Shown here: piece after piece, positions 35,021-47,900 of the stretch
Numbering within the stretch: position 1 is the first letter of the stretch
Layout: the number at the start of each line of letters is the position of its first letter
Source of the DNA: Nephromyces sp. MM_2019
Taxonomy: Eukaryota; Apicomplexa; Aconoidasida; Nephromycida
Length of the DNA: 64,000 bases
Assembly: GCA_015657535.1 (NCBI GenBank)
Contig: JADHZB010001924.1
Span: 19,560-83,559, forward strand
Direction: 5' to 3'
Made by a program: the position numbers and the translations under genes
The notes under the pieces: generated by a model
Seen by the model: only the letters and a program-made list of their open reading frames with translations
Told to the model about the DNA's origin: nothing
Database searches by the model: none

Positions 35021-38000
35021 ATGATAACCAAGAGTTACAACGTCACGCAAAGTGACCGTATAAATACCGGAAGGTTTCAGCCTGGCTTCGTCACCCCTCG
35101 CATGGAACCTGAACCTCTAAGAAACATTGATGGGCGAGATAATATAGCAGCTACTGCAAGCCGTACTGTTCAGATGCGATCACACCAAGGTCCAGACATT
35201 TCCACTGAAAAAATTTCTGAAGAGGGTAGTGTCCGGGAGCACCGTGCAGTGAAATCTACTATCGCTACAAACTCTGGAGCTGGGATATCTGAATATGAAC
35301 CCAGAACTGCACATGGGGAGAAAATCGCATCACAAATTAACTATCAATTAGATGCAATAAATGTAATTCCACATCAGCCAAGAGATAAGATTAGAATAAA
35401 AAGAAAAGAGAAAGAAGTTCCTCCCGAGCTTCTTCGAAGACCGGAAGCATGTCTTGGACTGCAACCAGACTTCGATATCACCGTCAATGATGATACTTTG
35501 CAAGGGTTAATAGAACAAATGGCTGAATTGAACAGCCCAAAATATGATGACACTAGAAAGGCATGGCCACCGCGTGAGGAGGCCTTTGAAGCGCAAAAGG
35601 GGCCCAAAAATCTTTGTATGTTGCCGTACAAGCGCCAACACGGTAGTCCCATACCAGGAAAACTATCGGTGCATGGTGCAAGAGAAACTGTTTTCCTTTC
35701 GACAAGCGAGCACTTCCGAGATAATAAGGGTGGTGGCAAGGAATCATCAGGGGTAGCTGATGTAGCAAAGTATGAAGTGGAGCATGCCTTAGGGTTCAAA
35801 GGAGGGGAAGGAGGGAATTTTTCGAATGCGTCGACATGGAGAAAAGCTGCTGCAGACTCTGGCGGAGTGGGGCAGAACAAAGATTTTGAGGAGCTTTATA
35901 CCAAGCTGGCATTGCTCGGTATGTAGACACGATAAATGAAACATTTCGTGTATTACTCGCTGCTGTGCATATATAATTATATTCTTTGGTAGATACACCC
36001 GTAACTTATTACTTCAGATTAAACGAATTTTCTTTGGAGTGCACAGATTTTTCGGAATGGCTTTTCTTAGTAGTACCGTTGTTTATAGCATGATATATCA
36101 GAGAGCATCAATTAAGGGGAAAGAATATGTTGGGCAGCAAAAAGATTTGCGAATAATATGGCTGCTTCAAGATAATACGTTCTTCCGGAATTTAACACCT
36201 GGTAATTTTTGTGCTTACAGCTATGAAGCCACCACAGCACAGAAAGGACGAGGCGGATGCGTACTCGGTTGGTTGCATAAACCTAGAATAGATTTGCGAA
36301 GTATTCCGTTACTATAGTTGGTGCAATACGGATCTTTGCCTTTGAAATATTTTTCTTTCGAAAATTTATTCAGGCTGACAAGAAGGAATTTTCAATTAAG
36401 ATGCGCAAGCAGCCTCCTATTATAGGTTGGTTTTTTCTTCCAAATAAGCTATTGCTGCATGAATTTTTTATGTAGCACTGGTGCCGCTACTACAGGTTCT
36501 CCAAATATCGTGGATATCTGTGTAGAACAATTCACATGTTAAGGATTGGAAGTAAGTTAGAAGAGCTAAATCGTGCTTTATTTCAGCGATTCTGCTTTTA
36601 GGTATCTATACCGTATTGTATTAGCCTAATATATTGAGGGTTTAAGTAGATGCTGCATGCAAGCCATTCAAGAGTAAGTATGCTATGATCAGTAGGTCCT
36701 GAAAAAGTGCTTGCAGAATGTGAACTTTATTCTTTTCTAAATGAAATGCCAACGGCAGCATTTTCCTTAGGTATCCGAAGTTGATACGCATCGCCGCATA
36801 GTCTTTTTCAGCTGTGTTATCTGCTATATTTTAGAGCTTTCAAGCATTGAGCACGGATAATTAGCTGTAATGTGTAGCAATATGCATTCAAGGTTTTGGA
36901 GTAGCTACAAAATACCTTGTCAAACGCTAATCCTTATCATCTGCCCAAATATTAATAGGCACTATATTTTTTGTTTTTCATGGACACAAAAAGATTTTTT
37001 ATAGCTTCTTTGTCTGTGCTTAGTTGAACAGGAAACTACAAGGATCATGCTGCCAAAAAATCTGGGTTTCGGAGAGATTTCCATGCAAAAGCTTGATTTT
37101 GATGAAACTTCACTGAGAGCAGCACATAAGCGACCGCAGAGCCGAGATATGGAAGTTCAAGCATCTCCGAATGATGCGCCGCCACGTGAAAAGGTGTGCC
37201 AATTTGCCATAATGATTTAACACCGTGTTTGGCAAAACAATGAAAAGTGAAAAATGTCGTTAAAACGGTAAAATTTTCACACTATGAGTTCAAGTTACTC
37301 CTTTTTTAAACCGCATGGAATACGCATTGCAACTGTGATGTGCAAGTGAAAATAGCGGAGCATTAAAAGCTTATTTGATCACATTACTGCAGTTAAATTT
37401 AATGCAATGAACTTGTTTTTCAAGTAGTACAAAAATTAGAGTTTTCAGCAAATTATTCGAAAAAGAAGAAAAACACTAATCTCAGTGGAAGTGCTGATAA
37501 TTTCATCACCATACGCTGAAGCTTTTTTTTCCGCAAATTTGCTTTGAGTATATTATGCTCATGCTAATTAATTCTACCTGAGTTAATTGCGCGGACGTCT
37601 ACTTGGCTCATCTAAAGTATAGATTTGGCAGTTGCTCCTTAGCTGTTTTTTTTGCACGAAAGTTCGACTTTCATGCTTGTAACATTATGACTGCAGATGT
37701 GGCTTTTTTTCAGAGCAAGGCAGAGGCTTCTAATATTACCCCAAAGAAATCTGAAGGATACCTAAATGTGCAACGGCTGATAAAAACCCCCAGTTGCGAA
37801 TATTCTGAGGTTATAATTGATTCGGATGTTTCAATTATTTCCTCTATATTGCAACATGACGAAACAGACTCATCAGCAGATTCTAGTTCGTCTAGCGAAT
37901 CCGTTGCTGAGTCCACTGCCCTAGAAAAAATGTCAAACCTAAAGGAGCGTAACGAAATACAGCCAAACATTTCTAGTAATGCTATGATTCCTATCCAGCT

Positions 38001-41000
38001 TGCAGGTGATATGTCAAACCGAGGTAACCCAGTTGGAGATGAGGCTTGGCAATCTGCAGCGCCCCAGGCTACCTTAATTGAAATTCCAGGGTATGTGGCC
38101 TCTGGGGTACCACCGAACTTCATGGTATCTCCGTTTCTTTACGTGCCCAGCGGATTTCCAACGGTAAGCTGACAATCTAAAGCACAAATTTTTATTCTAA
38201 ACCTGATGTTAGCTCGTTTCTTACCTTATTCGGCGAAGTTTTGTATGTACTAATTGAGTTAGTTTGAAATTCCCTAAAGCTTCTGAAAATTCCATGTGTG
38301 TTTTTGAGGTTTTTAACTGCGTACTATACCTAAAAGCTTCAGCTCATTTAATCTTAATAAAGACACTTTTTATTATAGTTTCCAATGGAATTTGCCTCGA
38401 ACCATTGCATTTCCCCAGCTGGATCATTGGAAACTTGTGCTGAGCATTCCAATACTAACGCAGCAAACGATTTGAATATCAAACAGCCTGATGATATGGC
38501 AAATGAAACAAATCTAGATGTATCTTCTGTGGAGGCACCGTCTGAAATTATTGGTATATTCTAGCTCTGTTACGTTGGTAACATTCCTCAAGCATAGAGG
38601 GATCTTTTCAAAATTTTTCCTTAAAAAAATGCTCTTTCATAACGGCGGATATCACTTGCATCTTCATAATAAGCCACAAATATACGATCCTCAAATGATT
38701 TTTCGAAGATTTTGAAAAATAATGTGATTGGTGTACTCCCGCCTTTTTATTGGTTTTACGCACGTTTGCGCCTTGATAAAAAAATTCTGTATCATGGGTG
38801 AGGCTTTCATTTACAAAATTGCCTTTTCTATCTTTTTGGTACGATTGAATGGCCTCTCCTTACCAGGATAATTAAAATAGTAAAGATCGACATTGAAGCG
38901 CATGAAATAATTTCGCAGATAATGAAGCGTACCTCACACGTTTTGGGGCTCATCTACCTTCGGTTCGCGGAGCTAAAAGGCGCAGTTTCGTTGCATCTTT
39001 CAGACGAGGTTTATGCAGGGATTTTCTAAACCGGGAAAGAGAGAACGAAATTGGACATAAATCCTCGGCAAGTTCAAAGCGGTTTTCTGAAGATGAAGTT
39101 ATATCTACGCTACCAAAGAAAACGTATGCCGAAATGGAGTTTAATTAGTATAAAGCTATTTTTTTTATAATTTACGTCAGTTTGGCATAATTTTTTTTTT
39201 CCCATATTAACGAGAACGATCAGCTGTGTTTACCATATAATTACCTACCAGCTGTACGTTTACTAGTCTCATGAGTGTCACACCTGCGTGAATCTTAAAA
39301 TTTTCCCTTAAGAGCTGTTAATCAATTAATATAACATGTAACCTTTTTACGTATCGCGTATTTGCCACCTATAGAATCAAAGGATCGCTTCCCACTAGAA
39401 GTTTAAATAGCATATTTTCTGTTCGTGGTCGATCTAGCACTATCAGCGGATTGCTTTCTTATACTGGGAATACAGGGAGAAAGAATAAGCATTTATGGGA
39501 TGATGCTATCTCTTCTGGTAATAGTTTTCCTAAGCATCCTGAAGGTTATGATTCTGAAAAAACATGCATGACTTTACCGAGTAACAAGCTTTTTGATATG
39601 CTATTTTCTAACTCCTTGCAGCACTCATCATATTTTTCAATGCACTGTATAACGTCTTTGAATTCTTTTTAATCTCAGACTATGATGTGGTGCTCCATGT
39701 ATCTAATAGTTTGTGCAGAAATTTTAATGTTTTTGGAATAATTTTCAACTGAGAATCTACTCCATCATTATACACGTATACTTTGTCATAGCATATATGT
39801 TGTTGCGTGGCGCCTCTTATTAATCCTGCGCAAAGCCTATAATACCCGAATTTTATCCGTTCTTGCTCAATGGCTTGCGAATTAATTTTTTTCATATTTC
39901 CAATTTCGAAGAATTGCACTGATAAAAAAACTGCAGAATATCTTTTGGAAAAGAACCATGCGCTGGAAAAAATGCATGAGTTGCAGAAGCCTCAAGTAGG
40001 CAATAATTTTTTTGTCGGACTCCTTCGTACCAACATGAAAATCTCTCCTGAAACACGGCCAACCCACGACAAAGAATCGTTTCCCTTTGATTCAAAGCAT
40101 AAAATGGCACCTCCTGAACATGGTATCACCGAATTCTTCAAATCTAATCACAGCAAAAATTTGTGCTTGCTATTTCAACAAGTGTACACGACGCTCATAG
40201 CACCAAATTTATCGATAATACATTGCTTTTAATCGTTCAATTACTGTATTTCGTTTGCTTATAATTGATTGCTATAACTGAAGAGTCCAATGCCATATGG
40301 TACACGTCGAATGCATCCATTCGCCTATATTCACGTCATGCTTGTAGAGGCACCAAAACCAAAAGGTATGGCCATAAGTGTTGATGAAACGCTTGGGAGC
40401 TCTTTTGAGGAATGTAGCCTACCGAAAAATAATGGAAACTTCCCGAATATTTTGACTAATTCCTGCCTTGTGGAGCAGAATTTTTTATCTAAAAGCCCAA
40501 GTCCTTCTCAGATTCAACGAAATGCCATGGAAGGAACATTGGTTAAGGCTTCCTTATGCAGAATTAACGAATCGCGAGATTCTTTAAATTCTCAGAATAT
40601 TGATAGTTTGAAGTATGTGATATTTTTTATCTCAAGTTGAAGTTAACTTTATGCATAGCTTTTTCCCCGAATTATTTTAAAATCATAATCAGTTTAAAAA
40701 GCAACGGAAGCAAGCTTATTCCTGCGGAAACTAGCCTCCAATACGAAAATGAGGCTAATCTTCCTGAAGACAGAAAGGATATTCAGTCTAAGTCAGGTCT
40801 GTTCTGCCAGCGTTTACTACAAGAGGATAGTCAACGATATCTAGTCCATTCTTAAATAATGTGCAATACTTGCTTTTGCTACATCGGAAAAGATTAAATA
40901 CGGAATAACCACAGATCTTATATATTTCTTTTTCCATCTCTGACGACTAGCTGAATATGCTTGCTTGACTGCTAGCGGTAGTGGTTGTACTCGTGAAATT

Positions 41001-41899
41001 ATCACTCAGCCGACATACAAAACTTTTAACCCCGTCCTCTCATTGTACTCAATTTGAGGTGCGAGCTTCCTTTTTAGTACGACATTTGTCTGTATCGTAT
41101 CTATCTTCATTTTTTCCTCATTCATACCCCGCATGATTCTCGCACTTCAGAAAAAAAAACTGCCTTTCTTCGTAAGAGGAGCGGCAGGGGCGGCGGGAAC
41201 TACTCAAAATTTCGCGGACCTCACAAGTATGATCCACCATCGCATATTACGAACACGAATGTGTGCAGCGATAAAAAGATATGGAATAATTGTTTAACGA
41301 TCCCGAACAAGCGTAGTAATTCTAAGGAACAGCAGCAACCATTGAAAAAACCGTTGGGTCGATTTGCTATTATTCATGAAAAGCAAAGTAACTTGAATGA
41401 TAATTTAAAGAAAACCCCTTTTTTGACGGGTAAAGCACGCAAAGGGGACGCTTCCTATTGGAGACTAAGGCCTTCCTCCTTCTCAGCGGAAGATGCGAGA
41501 CCAAATATCAATAATATTTCTTCAAATCATACCTTTAGCAGCGCTACAGGAGAAAAACATACTCTCCCTGCTTCCGCGAAGGATAGCAAAAAGGTCACTT
41601 GCGAAAACGCCTTGTCTTTCAATGAGGGTACGGGAGATACGGTCATTGAGCCTGTCTATTCAAATAGTGGTAATCATGGTCAGAGCGATACTGCTGCTTG
41701 TGGAGGAAGTGGAAAAATTCGTCGCAAAGTTCATGTACATCAAAATGATGATACGGATCAGGCTGAGGATGCAACTGTAAAAAATTCAAATACCAGTTGC
41801 AGGAACCGCAGATTTATATGCTATCCCGGATACCTCAATACTGAGGGGTTAGATGATCTACTAAACGTCCTCCCTTTCCAGAATTTACGATGCCCATGA
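35021..41899 (+). CDS. Large low-complexity protein of unknown function, about nine exons
   Basis: Not recognised. Exons with agreeing phases are 35021-35918, 37024-37193, 37714-38163 and 38379-38553, one from 39383 to roughly 39550-39640, one from roughly 39900 to 40181, and then 40284-40612, 40693-40796 and 41151-41899. The splice between the 39.4 kb and 39.9 kb exons is unresolved. The product would exceed 950 residues and is mostly polar and probably disordered. Features are a basic patch KIRIKRKEKEVPPELLRRP in exon 1, a Ser/Asp/Glu run near 37870-37920, a conserved-looking stretch PYGTRRMHPFAYIHVMLVE (40295-40350), and an Arg/Gly patch KRSGRGGGNYSKFRG at 41170-41215 that could bind RNA. 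No enzyme domain or membrane helix was seen. The first ATG in frame is taken as the start. A regulatory or RNA-associated role is only a guess. Confidence 0.6.
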
Positions 41900-43340
41900 T
41901 GTTATTCGTAAGGTTCGTACAGACCCAATTTTATACTTCAAAAATGTTATGCATCACAACGCACATAATTACTAATCAAAAATGACTCAAAAATATATAA
42001 AACCGCCATCATTGCGACGGCTGAAGAATCTTGAGATTAATGTATAGATATTTGAAAATTTAATGGTGGCCCATACTGCTGCATGCTCAGAAGCTTGGGA
42101 GAGGGTATTGAATTTGTTCATCTTAATGCTCCATAGGGTATGTTAAATCATTAGTTGCCCAAGGAGATCGATTTCGTGACCCAGAAACTCCCGGCGTCAC
42201 TGTCCTGCCTACTCTCTAAATGGGTGATTCTCTACGCCCTTACCTCATAATGATATGAAGCTTAACTTGGCATGCGTTCCGGATGATCTACTTAGACCAT
42301 TTGGATCACTTGAATTATTTTCTAAATTTTTGTACAGTGACTTCCTCCAGTATTACTAATTGTAAATATGTGGTGGCTCTTGGCAGAGCTAGCTTATTTT
42401 TTACTCCGAAATACAGCACAACTTATAATTTTTGCATAACATGTTGCCCGAAAATGAGTTTAAATGTATCCCATTATTTTCAAAGAGAGGTGCACAGAAA
42501 CTTAAAAGCAGCGGATTGCTGGATGTTTCGCCTCAAATTAAAAAGCCATGTATAGCCCTGTTATATTTTCAACTATGAAAAGTAAACTGCCTATCATACA
42601 TCCTACTCATTATTCACCTGCTATGTCTTTTCCATACAGCCATACATCCATTAGAGACGAATTTTTATTAAACTATTATTGGTAAAGGCTACTACGTATT
42701 TTCACACTTCTATTCTCTCCTTTTTCTATGAAAAATTTCTAAGCAGACACCCTCGTAGCACTTTTTTTGCTCTTGACTGGTTTATATTCTTCTATTGGAA
42801 TGCACTTTTTGCGGTATCATCGTGAAATAAAAAGCCTTGACGCTTAGCCGAGTTGCCAATAGAGTATGTATGTTAAAAATGAATTGTAATACGGAACGGT
42901 ACTGCATCTGGCATATCTTAATCAACGGTGCGCAGAGAATGTCATAATCAAGCAGACTACTGCGTAGAGCTGCAGTATTTTTAATGAATATAAGGTATAT
43001 AGTTTGCTGTTCATTATTTTCCTTACTTTTTGAAGCAGTGGCTAAGGCCATATATACCAATGAATAAACTTAATCGTCGCAAAAAAAATTTTCTACCAAA
43101 GGCTCTAATTCGTGAATTGCATAAATGTGTGCTTGTAGCCGTAATAGCAAGAAGGCCAAGAAGCTAAAGGAAAATAAATTATGTGGCGATTAAAACGCTG
43201 CTGTAAGTCCATTAGGAGGATAACTCACGGAGTGTGTGAATTTAATCGTGTGAACAGCTAGCTAGAGACACTTGAAAATTATTGCGACTACTTCATGCTC
43301 TTGTAAGGGGCTTAAAAAAAGAAAAAGAGCGTCTGTACAG
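41900..43340. other. No gene identified
   Basis: AT-rich. A 90-codon plus-strand frame (42283-42555) and a 92-codon minus-strand frame (43060-42782) show no family features and overlap no clear splice structure. I cannot support a gene here. Confidence 0.35.
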
Positions 43341-43937
43341 CTAAGAATGAAGCATTACGGATTTTCCGGATTTAAAACTATTATTTTGAAATCTCTTTGG
43401 TAGGCTGACAAGAGATCCTCTCTTATGCTGTGCTTTTGCATTTGGATATATGACACTGTAATCAGCCGCTTTCTTCACTGCCAAGAAGAGGGATAAATTG
43501 TGGTGAACGAGGGTTGCCCCCACTGTCAATGAATTTTCGTTAAAACCTATCAGCCAGGCCAAGGCAAGGATTTTCAGGCGCTTTTTCACTACACGACTCC
43601 GGTTGCCTCGTGATTTCTTTATCGCTTTCACTAGGTCTCTTTCATTCTACAAGTGCAAATAGAGTTGCTACCCTCTTGAATAGTAAAAGCAAGCGTGTTT
43701 CTAGAGTGAAAGTATATCCCAGAGTGATTGCACCTTCTTTGAGTGAGTTTGCTTTCTATAGTGCCTGTATCCTTCGGTGTGTGGGGTCCGTTTACTAGAG
43801 TGACTACATCTACCAGAGGAGGAGTCGTAACCTTTGCGGAGCATATTAGTAGGAGGAGCAGAAACTACTAATTCTACGATAATAAGTTTCCAGAGGCGAG
43901 GTATGACGCCTAACATACCTGCTGCAAACGCTAGCAT
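43341..43937 (-). CDS. Provisional coding segment(s), basic protein, unknown
   Basis: Two open stretches lie in tandem on the minus strand. The first begins with ATG at 43937 and is open for 78 codons (start MLAFAAGMLGVIPRLWKL, hydrophobic). The second, 43631-43341, is open for about 96 codons without needing an ATG. It is rich in Lys, Arg and Leu (KKSRGNRSRVVKKRLKIL) and resembles a ribosomal or mitochondrial protein in composition only. A possible short middle exon ending in TTCAAGAGG (about 43684-43676) reads in frame into the second stretch, but its link to the first could not be made phase-consistent. Treat as one or two candidate exons, family unknown. Confidence 0.35.
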
Positions 43938-44145
43938 GTTTACGCAAAGTCCTCGATAAATTACAAGTTAAAGTAACAATTTATTTCTAACATGTTCAGT
44001 GGAATTTTTAGAGGCTGTACCAAGTTCCTTGATGTTAACAATGTACTCGAGTTGTAATTGTCGCAAATAATACAAAATCATAGTAGTATAGCAACTTACG
44101 AGCAAGGCGCGTTGGGCACATGCTAGTACCAGTTAATCGTTCAAC

Positions 44146-44554
44146 TCAAGAAGCATTATGGCGGCTTGTAGCCCGCTTCAGCAGCTCAATGTAAAACCTA
44201 TGACTGTGCACAACGCGCACGGCAGCCTTCTGCTCCTCGCTTGTCAGCATAGCAAATAACGCAAAGAACCGCGGCTATCTCGCCGGTTTCCAGGTAGCTG
44301 GTCACCTCGTGGTTAGACGGGGACTTTTGTGATTGCTTAATGTCGTAGCGCATCCCACGGCTACCTTTTCTGCCTAAACGGATTTTCTGGAAGGGATGGT
44401 TTTTCCTTACTCTTGATGAGCATGTGCCACTTTTCTGGAAGCAGTGGTATTTCCTACCCTTGATGCGCGTGTGCCACTTCCCAAGCGAAGCACGAAAAGC
44501 TTCACTTTGGTCGTTAGAAGTATTCGTTTTCAGATGAAGGTATCGAAGAAACCT
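44146..44554 (-). CDS. Provisional 3' exons of a small basic protein, unknown
   Basis: An open frame without ATG runs from an acceptor (…CGCCTTTAG) at 44555 through 44306. It would be followed by a 31-nt GT-AG intron (44305-44275) and an exon 44274-44146 ending in TGA. The joined product has 125 residues and contains HLKTNTSNDQSEAFRASLG, KIRLGRKGSRGMRYDIK and an amphipathic helix-like stretch EEQKAAVRVVHSHRFYIELL. If the intron is not used, the frame stops at about 44189. The 5' part was not found. The first exon includes the 48-bp imperfect tandem repeat listed separately. No family recognised. Confidence 0.35.
44383..44477. repeat. Imperfect tandem duplication, two copies of 47-48 bp
   Basis: Copy 1 (44383-44430) and copy 2 (44431-44477) both start TTTTCTGGAAG and end GTGCCAC, with the middle diverged. 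The units differ by one base, so a frame crossing both reads them in different phases. The repeat lies in a provisional minus-strand exon. Confidence 0.8.
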
Positions 44555-44946
44555 CTAAAGGCGAGCACACATTATGTCACGCATAATATCCTGGGTTATC
44601 CAGTGCATCAAGATCTTCTGCTGACCTGCTGTGTTCTTGCACTGACTTACGGATTTGATATTGCCGCTATTACGTTTGCTAAGGATGCAATCCTTGGGAA
44701 TTGACGCTAGCAATCAACAGACCCTACTTACTCTGTTATGCAGTTTGTATTTTGTTAACTGAATTTGCGCTTTACACTGATGTAACTGTGTAGGTTTTTG
44801 GCACTTTTTTAACAGCTTTGGTATTCAGCGGTTGATGGACTAGTACTCTCTCCTCTTCCACATACATTCAAGTTTTTTAATATATAATATTATAGGTGTC
44901 GTCAGTCTTTTGACTGCTGCCCTTTTTTTGGTTATTGTCTGCCTTA

Positions 44947-47900
44947 ATGGCGACCTCAAGGAGTTCTTCCTTTAGTTCAAGCAGTCGTAGCGCTTCGACG
45001 AGGGGTCGCTTACCACGGAAAGCCTCTTCTCCAGCAAGCCCTGGGGTTTCTCAGCAGAATTCTTTGAAGAAACCGCAGGTTTCACGTACAGCCTTACAGA
45101 GTAAGGGGGGAGCCGCTGCTAAGAAACCAGAGAAACCTGATAATCGTTCTGCTTCGAGTCCCAGTAGCAGTGTATCACGATCAGTGACTCAATCTTCTTC
45201 TTCATCTTCACGGGGGAGTTCTGCTGGACGTGCAAGTTCGGGTTCTGCGAGAAGTGGAAGTAGTGTACATTATGAAGACCGATCACCATTAACAAAAAGA
45301 AGGCGTGCACCACCGGATACTTCACCACCTCGTAAAATCCGGGCTAGAGGCAGGAGGAATGACTCTTTGCATAGGGAGGCGGATTCTAGACAGTACTCTA
45401 AGCATACTAGGCAAGTAGACGAACGAAGCAAGGTCTCAGATTTGCGTGGAGGGTACCGAACTTCCCCTCGATCTTTAGGTACTTGCATACTCAAAGCTCA
45501 TAAGTGGGAAATACTGTGTTTTTCTTAATGGCCATATTGGAGGAGGGTGGTATTTTTAGGTATTCCTCAAAATTTGCCAGCAATTTGTAAAACTGATTTT
45601 TATGCATTTTTAGCACTCTTGTGTCGTATGAAGTGATAAGCCCTTCGGTACATACAATCGTAGTTTTGGTACGGGCTTGACCCTTGCTTTATTTGCAGGG
45701 ATGCTGGTCTCGACACCTCTACAATATCAATGCTATGGACTAGTTTTCCATTTTTTTCTTGTTTCTGTTTCTTTATTCAACTATTACAAGAATTTTAATC
45801 GTAAAAACAACAGTGCTAAAGAAAAAAATATCGACAATATTAATAATCGAAAGAAGATAGAAACCCAGGAAAAAGTATTGCTTTTACTGATTGAAGCCAT
45901 TTTTCTCTCATTTTTTCTACATACAGCAGTTTATTTTTTCCTTTTTAGATTCGAAAATAAATCGCCCTTTGCGTATAACCCGAAGAAATAGCCCCGCTGT
46001 TGGTCCTGCGAGGGGCAATTATCGTGGAAATTCAAGGCAACGCGCAGACAGGCGATCATTCTCCAATGATTATAAGCGGACGCAGTATAGTACGAAGCCA
46101 CCAGCAGCGGAACATGGTGATTCTCGTACAGATTTCGGTGGTCAGCTGCATCGTAGAAGTGGTTATCGCGCCTCCCCTGGCGCGGAACATCCACGCAAGA
46201 CTGGATCTTCCCCGCTAATGAGCTGCGTTGAATGGTACGCTAGTTGTTAGTACGATTGTTGTGTGTGTATATGTATTCTGCGTTTTTGTTATGCCTGCAT
46301 GCAGTAGAATAACTTGTTACCTTGTTTCATCAAGCTGCTTAGCTGTAAAATACGCAAAAAACCAACATATTTGCATCATGAGGAGTAAGAATGGTGGAAA
46401 ATATGGTAAGAAGGAGAAGAGGATTTAACTGTAGAAAAAAGTTTTACCTGTTATATATGCCATTTTTCCTGCCTGCAGCGGAATAACTTGTAGCTGCAGA
46501 ATAAAGTTTGACCTGTTATATATATCATTTCACTTCGTCTAGCTTGACAGCGAATACTTTTGTCGGAGGTGGTAGTATAGTGGAGTAATCTACTTGTGTG
46601 TGTTGAGAATTTATTGCGCGAAAACTTTGTATCTATGAGGATGTCATGTGCGTGCCATACATCTGATGTTTTCTCGATTTGGAGCAATTTCGCCTAATTT
46701 ACACTTCCTTGATCTTCTGGAGTGGTTTTTTCCCTTTTTTCTCGTATTTTTTCTATTTTTTAATGTTTAATTTTGTGTGCTTTTGCCAGTATCTGTGTGT
46801 CTCTAATTTTTGCGCTTCTCTTGACCGTTAGGAGAGGCTAATCTCTCCGTGGTGTACCTCCTTTAGGATTAGCATCCGCACTCTTAAAGCCAGGTCTTCA
46901 ATATATTTCCACCCATGAAATTTTCTTCTTGATTTATATGTTTACTCATTTTTGCGGGTACTGTGCTTCAGGGGCCGGAAAAGTCGCTATAGGAGATCAC
47001 GGAGTCCTTTAGCTTCCTCAAGAATTAATAGGTCTGCTAGGGAAGATCAGATTCGCACATATGATAGAGGTCAGCTGCGAGGTACGATGGCAGCTGCATA
47101 TTCTGGGAATAGAGGAGGAAAAAGAACTGAGGAGTCACGGGATGATTTAAAAAGAGTTGCTACGCGCACTCAAGACCAAAAACAGGATGATAGGACTATG
47201 AAGAAACCAAATGATAGCATGGGTTCACATGGCAGTAGGGAGATTCCTCCAGACGACGTGGACTTTGGGACCGCTTCTAATTTGAATGATGAGCACAATA
47301 AGCGTGAGACTTGTTTTTTCGTGATTTAATGTATGAAAGTAGGTGCTTTTAATGTATTCCGGAGTTGCCTGGAGGATACTCCGCCTCTTTTGGTCATCAA
47401 CTGTAACGTATGTGGAAATACACCGAAATTCTTTAATCATTGCTCGTGGAAATTTTTTTTTCTACAGACGCTGTTCGTGTACTTATATTTTCTAATTTCT
47501 AAGCCAAAATCGGACTTTTTCATCAAAGTTTTACGCTGAAAAGTTAGCGATAAATCTGTAGTCTTAGTCAGCGATAACTCGTTAATCTCTCTTAAATCCT
47601 CATTTTTCCGGCTTTTTCCAGATGTAGCAACACATACAAGCCCAAATGATGATAACCGTCCCGCCAAACATCCCGCTGGAAGCATTCAAGGACCCATGCA
47701 AAATCGCGATATCCACAAGAGTAGTGAAGGGGGGGCTGCCACACACGTTAGGAACACCCCTGATGGAAATGTACTTAATAAAACTCCTTTACAAGCCGCC
47801 TCTCATAAAAATACATTAGCGGTGGATAGGACAAAAATCACACCTTTCTTGGTGAGGGTATTCATTAAGATAAATGCGGAGCATGACATTTCAGCCTTCC

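Noticed and set aside
35374..35880. 168-codon minus-strand frame
   Set aside because: It is an antisense shadow of the first exon of the long plus-strand gene, whose phases continue into later exons.
44387..44457. Two 23-24 nt GT-AG introns, one in each copy of the tandem repeat
   Set aside because: Removing both breaks the frame, while reading straight through stays open; the intron-like ends are explained by the duplicated sequence.
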